Notes: generated from the letters alone by a model not told the origin. Counted from the first letter of the stretch, positions 38,420 to 47,813 are shown. The stretch: DNA of 64,000 bases from Alphaproteobacteria bacterium MarineAlpha12_Bin1 (GCA_002937505.1 PTJY01000001.1:310001-374000); one strand, 5' to 3'. Numbers and translations: made by a program.

Positions 38420-39898
38420 TTAATCATTAGTATCACTTGTTGGAATAACAAGGTCTATTTCATCATGTTCCATTATGGTTCTTAGATAGTGATCTTTGTC
38501 ATCTAAAAACAGTTGCCTAGTAACCCCCTCAATAACTCTCGGAATTCCATAACGCATTGTAGTTACCGAACTTCCTGTCATGCCTAAACTAATTAGTGTA
38601 CCTATTGTAAAGCAGTGAATATGATGAAGGTAGGGCGCTTCACCTGGAGTTTTTTCAATAAATTCAAAATTCTTTCCAAGATATGGATAACTTGATGCGG
38701 GCACAGACTCCTCCCCTGGTAAAGGAACAAATCTATCAGCCCACAAAGCAATTTTATCTGATAATAGAGACGTTTCCGCTCGTAAACTAAAATCATTAAT
38801 GTGCCCTGTCGCTGCTATTATAAAGTCGACCAGGTGTTTATGCCCCCCGCAAGTTTCAATTAGAATGTCATTCCCACTATCACCATTTAATGAAACACTT
38901 TTCCAAGCGGCATCCTCATGCATTCGAAATCCTTCAAGAGCGTATGCTCTATCAAATGATTCTTGTGGAGGGGGCTGATGAGTTTGTAAAATATGCACCG
39001 CGATACGCCAACGTTCCAAATCACTAAAATCAGAAAAATGTTTCAAGTAAGCAATATCGTCAAATGGCTTATGCGCGTTTATTTTAGCTATCTCACGCCT
39101 TCTAACAAATACATGTGCTTCTTTCGCTCCGGCCTCTAGTGCCGCCGCTGCATTGTCAAAAGCTCCAGCATTGGCACCCAGAACCGCTATTCTTTTTCCT
39201 TGAAGTAAATGAAAATTAATTTCACAATTTGCCTGCGAATAGCGTTCCTCGGGTAACGCGTCTTTAATCAACTCAGGAACATACCATTCCCCACAGCCCT
39301 CCAAACCATTTGCCAAAATAACTTCTCTCGCAAAAACTATGCCATCTTTCCCTTTGGCACCTGTTGATTTCAGAGGAACCTTGATCAGACTATTACTAGA
39401 ACCTGGCTCATCCGCCTGTAAGGGGCCCACTTCTGTTTCATTCCATACTGGTATGTTAAGAACGTCTCTGTACCAGGTCAGATATTGATGCCATTCTACT
39501 GTAGGGAACTTTTCTAAGGCATCCCAGGCTTTAGATCCATATTTAGCAGTATACCAGGCGCGGGGAGTCAAAGATGGGATACCGAGATCGGGGCCAGTCA
39601 AATTAAGCGCCGTTCTCAAATGATGCATTCGAGCGTAGCTATTCCAGGGACCCTCCTTGCCCATTGGCTTAGAGTCTATCGCAATAACATTATTTATATT
39701 TTCTCTTTTGAGAGCGAAAGAAAGGGCTAAACCGCTTTGACCAGCACCAATAATCAGAACATCAAAAACCGGGGCCCCAGAATGATGATGGTGCTTCACA
39801 AGCCAAGGCTTCTTGGGATGATCTAACAAGTCTAAATCAACAAGAACCTGTTTGCTAAGTTCATATAACTTTGTTGTCTTTTGAAGATCTTCAGGCAT
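38420..39898 (-). CDS. FAD/NAD(P)-binding flavoprotein monooxygenase-like protein
   Basis: 492 residues. The FAD-binding Rossmann motif GAGQSGLALSFAL lies at about residue 52, the second dinucleotide motif VLGANAGAFDNAAA at about residue 235, and the later IIAATGHIND resembles the ATG motif of flavin-dependent oxidases. Layout matches class B flavoprotein monooxygenases, but no clean FxGxxxHxxx(Y/F) fingerprint is seen, so Baeyer-Villiger activity is not claimed. It converges with the thiolase gene, two bases apart. Confidence 0.8.
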   Translation of the reverse strand: MPEDLQKTTKLYELSKQVLVDLDLLDHPKKPWLVKHHHHSGAPVFDVLIIGAGQSGLALSFALKRENINNVIAIDSKPMGKEGPWNSYARMHHLRTALNLTGPDLGIPSLTPRAWYTAKYGSKAWDALEKFPTVEWHQYLTWYRDVLNIPVWNETEVGPLQADEPGSSNSLIKVPLKSTGAKGKDGIVFAREVILANGLEGCGEWYVPELIKDALPEERYSQANCEINFHLLQGKRIAVLGANAGAFDNAAAALEAGAKEAHVFVRRREIAKINAHKPFDDIAYLKHFSDFSDLERWRIAVHILQTHQPPPQESFDRAYALEGFRMHEDAAWKSVSLNGDSGNDILIETCGGHKHLVDFIIAATGHINDFSLRAETSLLSDKIALWADRFVPLPGEESVPASSYPYLGKNFEFIEKTPGEAPYLHHIHCFTIGTLISLGMTGSSVTTMRYGIPRVIEGVTRQLFLDDKDHYLRTIMEHDEIDLVIPTSDTND

Positions 39899-39993
39899 GT
39901 ATAACTCAAACTCACTAATCTATTATCATATGTATAGCAAATATAAGCCATAATTTGTAGTTACTCCTGTGAACATAACTTATCGCCTAAGAG

Positions 39994-40036
39994 TCAACAG
40001 GATCATAACCTAAAAGTCGTAGGTTCAAATTCTACC
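39994..40036 (+). pseudogene. Decayed 3' half of an initiator tRNA-Met
   Basis: The stretch holds an anticodon arm with loop CAT (AGG-ATCATAA-CCT), a variable region AAAAGTC and an intact T arm GTAGG-TTCAAAT-TCTAC. From memory of bacterial initiator tRNAs it matches at about nine bases in ten over 40 bases. The 5' half and acceptor pairing are absent and there is no CCA, so it cannot be a working tRNA. It lies between the flavoprotein and aldolase genes. Confidence 0.65.
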
Positions 40037-40125
40037 TCGTTTCTGATACCTTAGTTAATCTAATGAGTTCGGAATGAATATTCCGCCATTAGTTCTATTG
40101 ATTAATACAAATCTAGGATAATAAA

Positions 40126-40887
40126 ATGCGCCCGAACCGCCTTAAGCAAATCTGGAAATCTGGTAAACCTGCTCTTAATGGCTGGTGCCAAATACCCCAC
40201 TCTTTGTCTACTGAGATGATGGCTCATCAAGGTTGGGATTCTATTACAATAGACTTACAGCACAGCGGAGTTACTGAATCAGAAGTCATATCAATGCTGC
40301 AAGCAATCTCAACAACTGAAGCAGTTCCTATGGTTCGCACGCCATGGAATGAGCCTGGCGTTATAATGCGTCTATTAGATGCAGGTGCATACGGCATTAT
40401 TTGTCCAATGATTAATAATCGCAGCGACGCGGAAGATTTCGTATCTGCGTGTAAATATCCACCCGCGGGAATTCGTTCGAATGGTCCATTCAGAGCATTA
40501 ATGTATGGCGGAAGTGATTACCAAAAGTTCGCAAACGAAGAAATAGTGACTTTAGCTATGATAGAGACACAAGAAGCAATGGAAAACTTAACTGAAATAG
40601 TGGCAACTCCTGGTCTCGATGGCGTTTATATCGGCCCATCCGACTTATCTATATCCCATGGAGAAGCCCCAATTCTTGACCACTTTGATGGACCAATAGT
40701 TCCATTAATAGCTCGCATCAGAGAAGAAGCTCATGCTGCGGACAAAATTGCTGGCGTTCATGGAGCCAGTTCGAAATATGCCATAAGAATGATATCAGAA
40801 GGTTTTAATTTAGTGACACCAACCTCTGACATTCGTCTAGTTGCAGCTGGAGCAGCTCAAATGGTTGATGAAATAAGAAGAGGGTAA
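40126..40887 (+). CDS. HpcH/HpaI-family class II aldolase
   Basis: 253 residues, the family length. It shows the early GWCQIPHSLSTEMMAHQGWD, the metal-ligand region MIETQEAMENL (Glu) and GVYIGPSDLS (Asp), and an arginine in VPMVRTPWN. These enzymes cleave 2-keto-3-deoxy or 4-hydroxy-2-oxo acids to pyruvate plus an aldehyde. The natural substrate is unknown. It stands alone and converges with the RND pump gene. Confidence 0.9.
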   Translation: MRPNRLKQIWKSGKPALNGWCQIPHSLSTEMMAHQGWDSITIDLQHSGVTESEVISMLQAISTTEAVPMVRTPWNEPGVIMRLLDAGAYGIICPMINNRSDAEDFVSACKYPPAGIRSNGPFRALMYGGSDYQKFANEEIVTLAMIETQEAMENLTEIVATPGLDGVYIGPSDLSISHGEAPILDHFDGPIVPLIARIREEAHAADKIAGVHGASSKYAIRMISEGFNLVTPTSDIRLVAAGAAQMVDEIRRG

Positions 40888-40952
40888 CAACTAGTGATAT
40901 ATTATGAAAAACTGATATATAAGTTATATATCTGGAAAACGATCACAACATA

Positions 40953-43900
40953 TTAACTCCACTTACTCTTTTTCTCCCACACCGCAACACTAATTGACAT
41001 CATGGGTGGAACAACAGCTAGTGTAAGTACAGCAGATAACGCCAGTCCTCCAACGACAACAGAGCCCAGACCACGGTACAACTCAGAGCCTGCTCCTGGA
41101 AAAACCACCAAAGGCAGCATACCAAAGACCGATGTTAAGGTTGACATAAAAATAGGCCTAATCCTGTTTCGTGTAGCCAGAGTTATGGCCTCGTCTGCCG
41201 ACATTCCCTGTTTGCGAATATGTAATAAGGTTTGATGAACCAGTAGTATCGCATTGTTTACGACTATACCAATTAGAATGACAAAACCTAACATGGTCAA
41301 CATATCCAGTGGCTGAAAAACCGATTTATTTAATAGGGCTAAGCCAGCCAACCCTCCAGCTGCCGCTATGGGCACAGATAACAAAATTATCAAGGGATAC
41401 ACAAAACTCTCGAACAAAATGGCCATTACTAAATAAACTATAACTACTGCTAGAAGTAGGTCGATGACAATCTCATTCCAAGTTTCTGTTAACTTATCAG
41501 CCGTACCACTAACCCTAAAACGAACCCCTTCAGGCATCCCAGCCACCTCAATAGGTTTAATTACCTGACCTCTAATTAGCTCAATAGCTTTTTGCAAAGG
41601 CATAGAATCTGAAGGAGTCACTCTCAATGTCATAGTTCTAACTCGTTCTGAGCGGCGAATTTCGGTTGGACCGCTTGTTACTGTTACCTTTGCAAGGCTA
41701 TCTACAGGTATTAAACGACCTTCACGTGTTACCATGGGCAAAGAACCAATTTCTTGCGTAGCGTTAATTTGATCGAGTTCGCCCATAAGCGTCAGATCGA
41801 TTCTTTTCCCATCTACGGTAATCTCAGAAACTCTTAACCCGTCATTAAAAGCATCTATAGATTGACCCAGTTCCTGCGCAGTTAGACCATTGTCTGCAAG
41901 AGCAATTGGATCTGGTTCTACCCTTATCTCAGGTGCCCCTAGTGTTAGGCTTGGCAGCGGACGTGTTCGGTGTCCATCTTTAGGAGGCAACAGTTGCATT
42001 AACTTAAAAAAAGCCCTTTTTCCTACTTCATAAATAAGAGGTAGCTCAGGCCCAGACACGTCAATATCTACCGCACGCCCTCCTCCTACCGAACGACCAA
42101 ATAATGAAGGTTGAAAGACAAATGCAAATGTTCCAGGCTCTTGAAATGCTGCCTTCTGCATAATTGGGATGAGATCCCTCACACGAGTTGAGTCTTGCGC
42201 TGTTCCACCAATGAAAGCTCTGCCATTAAAATCAACTCGTATAAAACGCTGGAATGTTGGAGAATCATCTTTTACATCTGTTTCTTTGACTTCAGTTACC
42301 CAATTTTCACGAGTTCTATTTGCGATATTTTCTGTGAGCTTACTCACTGTGTCTAGGTTATATCCTGCAGGCGGCTGAACAAAACCAAACACAAAGTTCC
42401 GATTTCCAGTCGGCAAATAATCTAGCTTTGGTAAAAATAAAATTGTTGAAGCAATAGAAAGACCAGTAATTAGAACAACAACTCCAATGGCAGAGATTTT
42501 TGATTTTACAACCAGTCGAGTAAAAAATATCCAGAACCTGGTAAACCCGCTTGCAAAATGATCAAGCACAGGGATTCTGAGAGATTCACTCTCACTGTAG
42601 CTTTTAACTAAAAGTCGATTTGATAAAGCGGGTATTAAGGAAATTGAGACTATAAGGGAAAGAAGCACCGACACAGATATTGCAACTGCAATATCACGAA
42701 AAAGTTGTCCTACCTCCAGATCCATTAAAAGGATTGGAATAAAAACCATAGCTGTCGTCAGAGCGGAAACTAGTACAGCTGGCCAAACTTCAATTGCCCC
42801 TTGATAAGCTGCTTCGGAACGAGAAAGTCCACCCTGCCTAAGTCGAAAAATATTTTCGAGAACAACTATAGCTGCATCAACAACCATACCCACTGCAAAA
42901 GCAATACCTGCTAAGCTAATCACATTTAGTGAGCGGCCCAACAAAGCCATAGCAACAAATGAGCCGATTACAGACACGGGGATAGCTAAAGAAATAACAA
43001 GGGTTGGGCGCCATGATCTTAAAAATAAGAGTAATACGACTGCAGCTAATACTCCGCCAACAAATATATTCTGCTGAACCAATCTAATTGCAGAGTTAAT
43101 ATAAACTGTTTCATCATATACATTTCGTACCTTCAACCCCACATCATTTAGGACTCCCTCACCTAACTCTTTTACCGCAACATGCACTTTAGACATTGTT
43201 TCTAAAACGTTCGCGCCTTGAGAACGGGTCATGTTAAAAGCCATAGCTCTCTCGTCAAAGTTATGAGCTATAGCACGCGCTTTTTTATATGACAGGTAAA
43301 CCTGAGCTACATCACCAACAGTTACTCTGCCTATTCTTTCTTTGCCTGATATGTACTCGGAACGAAGGACTATATTACGCACCTGATCGGGCCTATTTAA
43401 ATCTCCTTCAGTGCGCACAACATAGCTTCGTTTACCCTCTTCAACATTTCCCCCAGATATGGAGGCATTTTCTGCCCTAACACGTTTTAAAACATCCAAA
43501 ACAGTCAGACGATATTGTGCTAATCTTTGTGCATCAACAACAATTCTTAATTCACGCTTAGTTTCTCCATAAATATTAACAGCAGATATGCCTTCAATAC
43601 GTTCGATTCTCTCCTGAACAACATCTTCTAAAAAATCACCATAGGTTATCATATCACGATCGTTCCCTGGCTTTCGTGTAAGCAAAAACCAGGCTATGGC
43701 ATTGTCATCGGTGCCTGATGTTCTCAATAGAGGCTCATTCGCCTCTGCAGGATACCCTGTGACACGATCAAGCCGATTAGCGACCAACAAAAGAGCTTTG
43801 TCCATATTCTGACTGGGGGCAAATTCTAAAGTAACTTCAGCTCTCCCAGTTCTGCTTCGACTTTGCATTGAGCGAATGCCCTCGAGTCCCTTTAGCACTT

Positions 43901-44105
43901 CTTCTTGACGATTAACTATCTCACGCTCAACCTCTGCCGGAGCAGATCCTGGCCAGAAAGTTTGCACAATTATCACCGGTTGACGCACATCAGGAGCCAT
44001 CTGTATTGGTATACGTTGTAAGGCCACATAACCAAACAAAACCACCATCAACACAACCGCGACTATCGCTACCGGACGATTAATAGAGAAAGAAATGAGA
44101 TTCAT
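40953..44105 (-). CDS. RND-superfamily efflux pump, inner-membrane subunit
   Basis: 1050 residues, the normal size for AcrB/CusA-type pumps, with 12 membrane segments and two large periplasmic loops. TM4 reads VVDAAIVVLEN: one proton-relay Asp where drug pumps of the AcrB type have two in a row (VDDAIV). A single Asp followed by Ala is otherwise known in heavy-metal pumps, but the methionine relay of CusA is not evident. TM10 contains GIVVNNAILLV. AGGAC precedes the ATG. The adaptor gene lies 30 bases upstream in the same operon; no outer-membrane channel is adjacent. Confidence 0.94.
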   Translation of the reverse strand: MNLISFSINRPVAIVAVVLMVVLFGYVALQRIPIQMAPDVRQPVIIVQTFWPGSAPAEVEREIVNRQEEVLKGLEGIRSMQSRSRTGRAEVTLEFAPSQNMDKALLLVANRLDRVTGYPAEANEPLLRTSGTDDNAIAWFLLTRKPGNDRDMITYGDFLEDVVQERIERIEGISAVNIYGETKRELRIVVDAQRLAQYRLTVLDVLKRVRAENASISGGNVEEGKRSYVVRTEGDLNRPDQVRNIVLRSEYISGKERIGRVTVGDVAQVYLSYKKARAIAHNFDERAMAFNMTRSQGANVLETMSKVHVAVKELGEGVLNDVGLKVRNVYDETVYINSAIRLVQQNIFVGGVLAAVVLLLFLRSWRPTLVISLAIPVSVIGSFVAMALLGRSLNVISLAGIAFAVGMVVDAAIVVLENIFRLRQGGLSRSEAAYQGAIEVWPAVLVSALTTAMVFIPILLMDLEVGQLFRDIAVAISVSVLLSLIVSISLIPALSNRLLVKSYSESESLRIPVLDHFASGFTRFWIFFTRLVVKSKISAIGVVVLITGLSIASTILFLPKLDYLPTGNRNFVFGFVQPPAGYNLDTVSKLTENIANRTRENWVTEVKETDVKDDSPTFQRFIRVDFNGRAFIGGTAQDSTRVRDLIPIMQKAAFQEPGTFAFVFQPSLFGRSVGGGRAVDIDVSGPELPLIYEVGKRAFFKLMQLLPPKDGHRTRPLPSLTLGAPEIRVEPDPIALADNGLTAQELGQSIDAFNDGLRVSEITVDGKRIDLTLMGELDQINATQEIGSLPMVTREGRLIPVDSLAKVTVTSGPTEIRRSERVRTMTLRVTPSDSMPLQKAIELIRGQVIKPIEVAGMPEGVRFRVSGTADKLTETWNEIVIDLLLAVVIVYLVMAILFESFVYPLIILLSVPIAAAGGLAGLALLNKSVFQPLDMLTMLGFVILIGIVVNNAILLVHQTLLHIRKQGMSADEAITLATRNRIRPIFMSTLTSVFGMLPLVVFPGAGSELYRGLGSVVVGGLALSAVLTLAVVPPMMSISVAVWEKKSKWS

Positions 44106-44135
44106 ATTAGTTTTGTCCTACCCACCTAAAATCTA

Positions 44136-45470
44136 TTAATCACTTGATAATCTAACACTTTGCCCAGGGCGAAGATTCTCATTTCCTCTTATAACCACAG
44201 AGTCTCCCAGCTTTAAACCAGACAAAACAACAAAACGATTACCAATCGACTGACCAAGTTTCACTGTTTTAGGAATACTCTGCTGGTTTCTGACCAAAAA
44301 GACCTTATTGACTCCGTCACGTTGAAGAACTGCGTCCTTAGATACAGTTATGACCTTAGAACCTCTTCCAATTGGTACGTTCAAAGTAACATTCTGATTA
44401 GCAGCTAACGATAAATTCAAAGAAGAAAAGTCTGGTTTAAATCTTACCATTCGCGTTCTAGTTCTAGCGTTTTCGTCAGGTATAACTGCATGTACTGATG
44501 CTTTATGAAAATCTTCCCCATTGAGAGTTAATTGTAGGGTGTAACCAGGTTTAAGTTTACCTAGCTTTGCATGAGGAACTTCAGCTTCAACCATAACGCT
44601 TTTATCATTAATTAAACCCACAACAGGGTTACCTATTTTCAAGAATGCCCCAACCTCGGTATATTTTGTACTTACTACACCAGGATAAGGGGAACGTATC
44701 TGACTGTCTTTTAGATTAATTATTGAACGTTTTAACTGTGCTTGAGCCTGAAGTAATTGTGCCGCTGTTTCACCCACTTTACTTGTTTGTTTTACAACCT
44801 CTTGAATAACCTCTAAATACTTTGCCTGAGAGAAAGAAGATGACTTTCGAATAACTTTTAATCGATTTAGCTCAAGATTGCGTTTCTCTAAATCTGCTTT
44901 TGCACTATCAAGTCTGGCAATTTGCTGGGAAACAATAGCTTCATTTCGATCACGTTCAACTAATAAAATTTCAGTATCCAATTCAGCCAATAATTGACCC
45001 GTTTTAACTCGGTCTCCAACTCCAACATAAATCTTTTTTACAGGACCGCTAATCCGTGTTGCTACAGGCCCAAACTCATTAGACACGACACGGCCTAGAA
45101 CTGGTACAGTTTGGGTCGTAACCTCCTCAATTACTGCATCAACAACTACATTAGCTTTTGGACCACCTCTATTTTTTTTCTTTCCGGCACCACCACGAAA
45201 AAAATTGAATAGCTCCGTGCCATTAAGGGAACCACTTTTATCCTTATCAATAACATCGAAGTTTGAGCTTACTGGCCCCCTAGCTTCACTGCGCTCAATT
45301 AAATTATTATTGTTCTTATCTAAATTTTTTGCCATTCCAGACAATTTTCTAATTTCCTGGGCATGTAAAACAGGGGTGTCATTTAAAACAGATTCAGAAA
45401 CGAAAAGAATTAAAAAGCTGGTGAAAATGATTCCAATTTTAATAAATAATGTTTTCAATTTTTTTCTCAA
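44136..45470 (-). CDS. RND periplasmic adaptor with N-terminal EF-hand pair
   Basis: 444 residues from a TTG, about 60-80 more than usual. The order is signal segment (residues 8-37, ending VLHA), two EF-hand calcium loops (D51-E62 and D75-E86, with acidic or polar ligands at positions 1, 3, 5, 9 and 12), a basic glycine-rich linker (GGAGKKKNRGG), then the biotinyl-lipoyl half, helical hairpin, second lipoyl half and beta-barrel of an RND membrane fusion protein. It is co-transcribed with the pump. Calcium binding in the periplasm is inferred from the loops. The weak start context leaves the exact N-terminus open. Confidence 0.88.
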   Translation of the reverse strand: MRKKLKTLFIKIGIIFTSFLILFVSESVLNDTPVLHAQEIRKLSGMAKNLDKNNNNLIERSEARGPVSSNFDVIDKDKSGSLNGTELFNFFRGGAGKKKNRGGPKANVVVDAVIEEVTTQTVPVLGRVVSNEFGPVATRISGPVKKIYVGVGDRVKTGQLLAELDTEILLVERDRNEAIVSQQIARLDSAKADLEKRNLELNRLKVIRKSSSFSQAKYLEVIQEVVKQTSKVGETAAQLLQAQAQLKRSIINLKDSQIRSPYPGVVSTKYTEVGAFLKIGNPVVGLINDKSVMVEAEVPHAKLGKLKPGYTLQLTLNGEDFHKASVHAVIPDENARTRTRMVRFKPDFSSLNLSLAANQNVTLNVPIGRGSKVITVSKDAVLQRDGVNKVFLVRNQQSIPKTVKLGQSIGNRFVVLSGLKLGDSVVIRGNENLRPGQSVRLSSD

Positions 45471-45663
45471 TATATTTTACTTTTTTAGCAGTGCTAATAT
45501 AGAAACAAGTGAATTCCATTCCAAAATGAAATTTATTTAGTAGATAAAACTGGATCTCTATTTCAAAGCATAGATAATTTTGGCATTATAGGTTTAATAA
45601 CTAATATTTCTTTTATCAATGTAAACATATATTTACTTACAAAACTAATTTCTAAAACCATTC

Positions 45664-46596
45664 ATGACTACAATTTTATATACGCACCCAGCCTGTCTAG
45701 ATCACGACACCTCACCTAACCATCCAGAATCGGCAAATCGATTAAGAAAAATTCTGGAGGCTTTAGAAAGCCCAAAATTTGATAGTCTTATCCGACAGGA
45801 AGCTCCCCTTGCTACCCTAGAACAAATACAAGCTATACATCCTAAGGAACATGTAAACTCTATTTTTTCTAAAATCCCTTCTTCTGGCTACTGCAAAATT
45901 GACGCAGACACTATTGTATCAATGGATTCTAAGGAAGCGGCTTTAAGATCTGCAGGCGCTGTGATTGCAGCAGTTGATTCAGTAATGTCCAAAGAGGCTA
46001 ATAACGCCTTTTGCGCCATAAGACCACCCGGGCACCATGCAGAGACTAATCGATCTATGGGTTTTTGCTTATTCAATAATATAGCGCTTGGTGCAGAACA
46101 TGTCATGAAAACTTATGGGCTGAAAAAAATAGCAGTAATTGACTTTGATGTTCATCATGGCAATGGAACTCAAGAAATATTTATGAAAAATCCGAACCTG
46201 TTTTATGCTTCAACACACCAATCCCCACTTTATCCAGGAACAGGTAACGTTACTGAAATAGGACCTAATAAAAATATAATTAATTGCCCGCTACCCCCTG
46301 GCTCGGGCTCTGAGGAATTTAGAGAGGCTATGTACTCATTAATTTTACCATCGTTAATTGAGTTTGCCCCTCAGTTTCTTTTTATCTCAGCTGGATTCGA
46401 TGCACATATCAAAGATCCGTTAGCGCAGATGGAATTAACTAATGAAGATTTTGCTTGGATCACAGAAAAGTTATGTGAAGTATCTGAACAATGTTGTTTT
46501 GGTCGAATAGTTTCCGCGCTAGAGGGTGGATATGATTTAAACGCTTTAGCAGAGGCAACAGCTGAACATGTGGAGACCTTGATGGCGCTATCTTAA
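45664..46596 (+). CDS. Histone deacetylase-family (acetylpolyamine amidohydrolase-like) protein
   Basis: 310 residues, arginase/deacetylase fold. The active-site pair is in RPPGHHAE, zinc ligands in DFDVHHGNG and SAGFDAH, and a late Gly-rich LEGGYDL is the tyrosine-loop region. Bacterial members deacetylate small substrates such as acetylpolyamines or acetoin-related proteins; the target here is unknown. A family member next to xseB-ispA-dxs is a recurrent alphaproteobacterial arrangement. Divergent from the RND operon. Confidence 0.92.
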   Translation: MTTILYTHPACLDHDTSPNHPESANRLRKILEALESPKFDSLIRQEAPLATLEQIQAIHPKEHVNSIFSKIPSSGYCKIDADTIVSMDSKEAALRSAGAVIAAVDSVMSKEANNAFCAIRPPGHHAETNRSMGFCLFNNIALGAEHVMKTYGLKKIAVIDFDVHHGNGTQEIFMKNPNLFYASTHQSPLYPGTGNVTEIGPNKNIINCPLPPGSGSEEFREAMYSLILPSLIEFAPQFLFISAGFDAHIKDPLAQMELTNEDFAWITEKLCEVSEQCCFGRIVSALEGGYDLNALAEATAEHVETLMALS

Positions 46597-46651
46597 GCTT
46601 GACCCTAAACCTGACAAAGATAAACTCATCTAAGACAAAATGGAGAGCTCA

Positions 46652-46915
46652 ATGACGGCTAGTAAGAAAAATAAAGAAATACCTGAAGAAATTTCCTCTC
46701 TGTCTTTTGAGAAGGCTCTTAGTCAACTTGAAGACATAGTCAGACAACTAGAGGGAGGAGAAAAGGGTCTGGAAGAGGCTTTGGAAGCATATGAGAAAGG
46801 CGCTTTACTGAAAGAACATTGTGAGGACAAGCTTAAAAAAGCTCAATTGAGGGTAGAAAAAATATCTTTATCCTCTAACGGGGAACCAAAATTAAGCCCA
46901 GTTGAAGTAGACTAA
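46652..46915 (+). CDS. xseB: Exodeoxyribonuclease VII small subunit
   Basis: 87 residues from the ATG at 46652, which has GGAGAG six bases upstream; an ATG four codons earlier sits on that ribosome-binding site and is unlikely to be used. The XseB signature FEKALSQLEDIVRQLEGGE is followed by LEEALEAYEKGALL and a helical tail. It binds XseA to form exonuclease VII; xseA is not in the window. ispA follows after six bases. Confidence 0.95.
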   Translation: MTASKKNKEIPEEISSLSFEKALSQLEDIVRQLEGGEKGLEEALEAYEKGALLKEHCEDKLKKAQLRVEKISLSSNGEPKLSPVEVD

Positions 46916-46921
46916 GCTGAA

Positions 46922-47812
46922 ATGGCATCTTATCCACCTAGTGCAATCACAAAGGTTGCGTCTTCAGTTGATAAAGTTTTAGAAACAGTAATGACTCCGT
47001 CAGATGCAGTAGCCTCGGAACTTTGGGAAGCAATGCGATATGCCTCACTATCTGGTGGCAAGAGGTTACGCCCATTTTTTGTCGTGCAGTTTGCCTCATT
47101 ATGTGGAGTTGAACAGAATCAATCTTTAAGAACTGCTGCAGCCGTTGAAATGATTCATTCATACTCTCTTGTGCACGACGACTTACCAGCAATGGATGAC
47201 GATGATATTAGACGAGGAAGACCCACCGTGCATAAGAAGTATGATGAAGCGACCGCGATACTTACTGGGGATGCCCTTCAATCTCTCGCTTTTGAGTTAC
47301 TATCTGACCCAATGACTCATCCCTCTCCAACTGTAAGGTGTGAACTAATATATGGCTTAGCTAAAGCCAGTGGAGGGAAAGGAATGGCTGGAGGCCAAAT
47401 GCTTGACCTTAATGCACATAAAAAAGACTGGGATATAAAACTCGTAAATGACCTGCAATTAATGAAGACTGCTGCATTATTCGGTTTCGCCTGCGAAGCA
47501 GGAGCCATTCTTGGAGAATCCTCAGCCGAGGAGAAAAATAATCTCAAAAATTTTGGTATTAATTTTGGCCTAGCCTTTCAAATCACTGATGATTTACTAG
47601 ATATAACAGGGAGTGAACATCTAGCAGGTAAAGCTTTGGGAAAAGATGAGGCAAAAGGAAAGGCGACTTTTGTAGAGCTAGATGGAATTGATGGAGCACT
47701 TAAAAATGCTGCGAAATTTTGCCACAACGCTATGGAAATATTAGACTTATATGGCGATAATGCAGAAGTATTACGTAATGTTGTGCGTGGGGTTATTGGT
47801 CGCCAAATGTAA
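46922..47812 (+). CDS. ispA: Farnesyl diphosphate synthase (geranyltranstransferase)
   Basis: 296 residues. The first aspartate-rich motif DDLPAMDDDD starts at D86 and the second is DDLLD within FQITDDLLD. LSGGKRLRP near residue 44 binds diphosphate. It makes farnesyl diphosphate for quinones, undecaprenyl carriers and hopanoids. Six bases after xseB and ahead of dxs, the usual proteobacterial isoprenoid cluster. Confidence 0.96.
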   Translation: MASYPPSAITKVASSVDKVLETVMTPSDAVASELWEAMRYASLSGGKRLRPFFVVQFASLCGVEQNQSLRTAAAVEMIHSYSLVHDDLPAMDDDDIRRGRPTVHKKYDEATAILTGDALQSLAFELLSDPMTHPSPTVRCELIYGLAKASGGKGMAGGQMLDLNAHKKDWDIKLVNDLQLMKTAALFGFACEAGAILGESSAEEKNNLKNFGINFGLAFQITDDLLDITGSEHLAGKALGKDEAKGKATFVELDGIDGALKNAAKFCHNAMEILDLYGDNAEVLRNVVRGVIGRQM

Positions 47813-47813
47813 A

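Noticed and set aside
40914-40932. Perfect AT-rich palindrome GATATATAA-G-TTATATATC between the aldolase and RND genes
   Set aside because: Lies in a convergent gap and could be a weak bidirectional terminator, but it has no G/C in the stem apart from the ends and no clear T-run; chance is likely in such AT-rich DNA.
45205-45540. 111-codon plus-strand frame over the RND adaptor start
   Set aside because: Antisense to the signal and EF-hand region of the adaptor; no ribosome-binding site, no domain.
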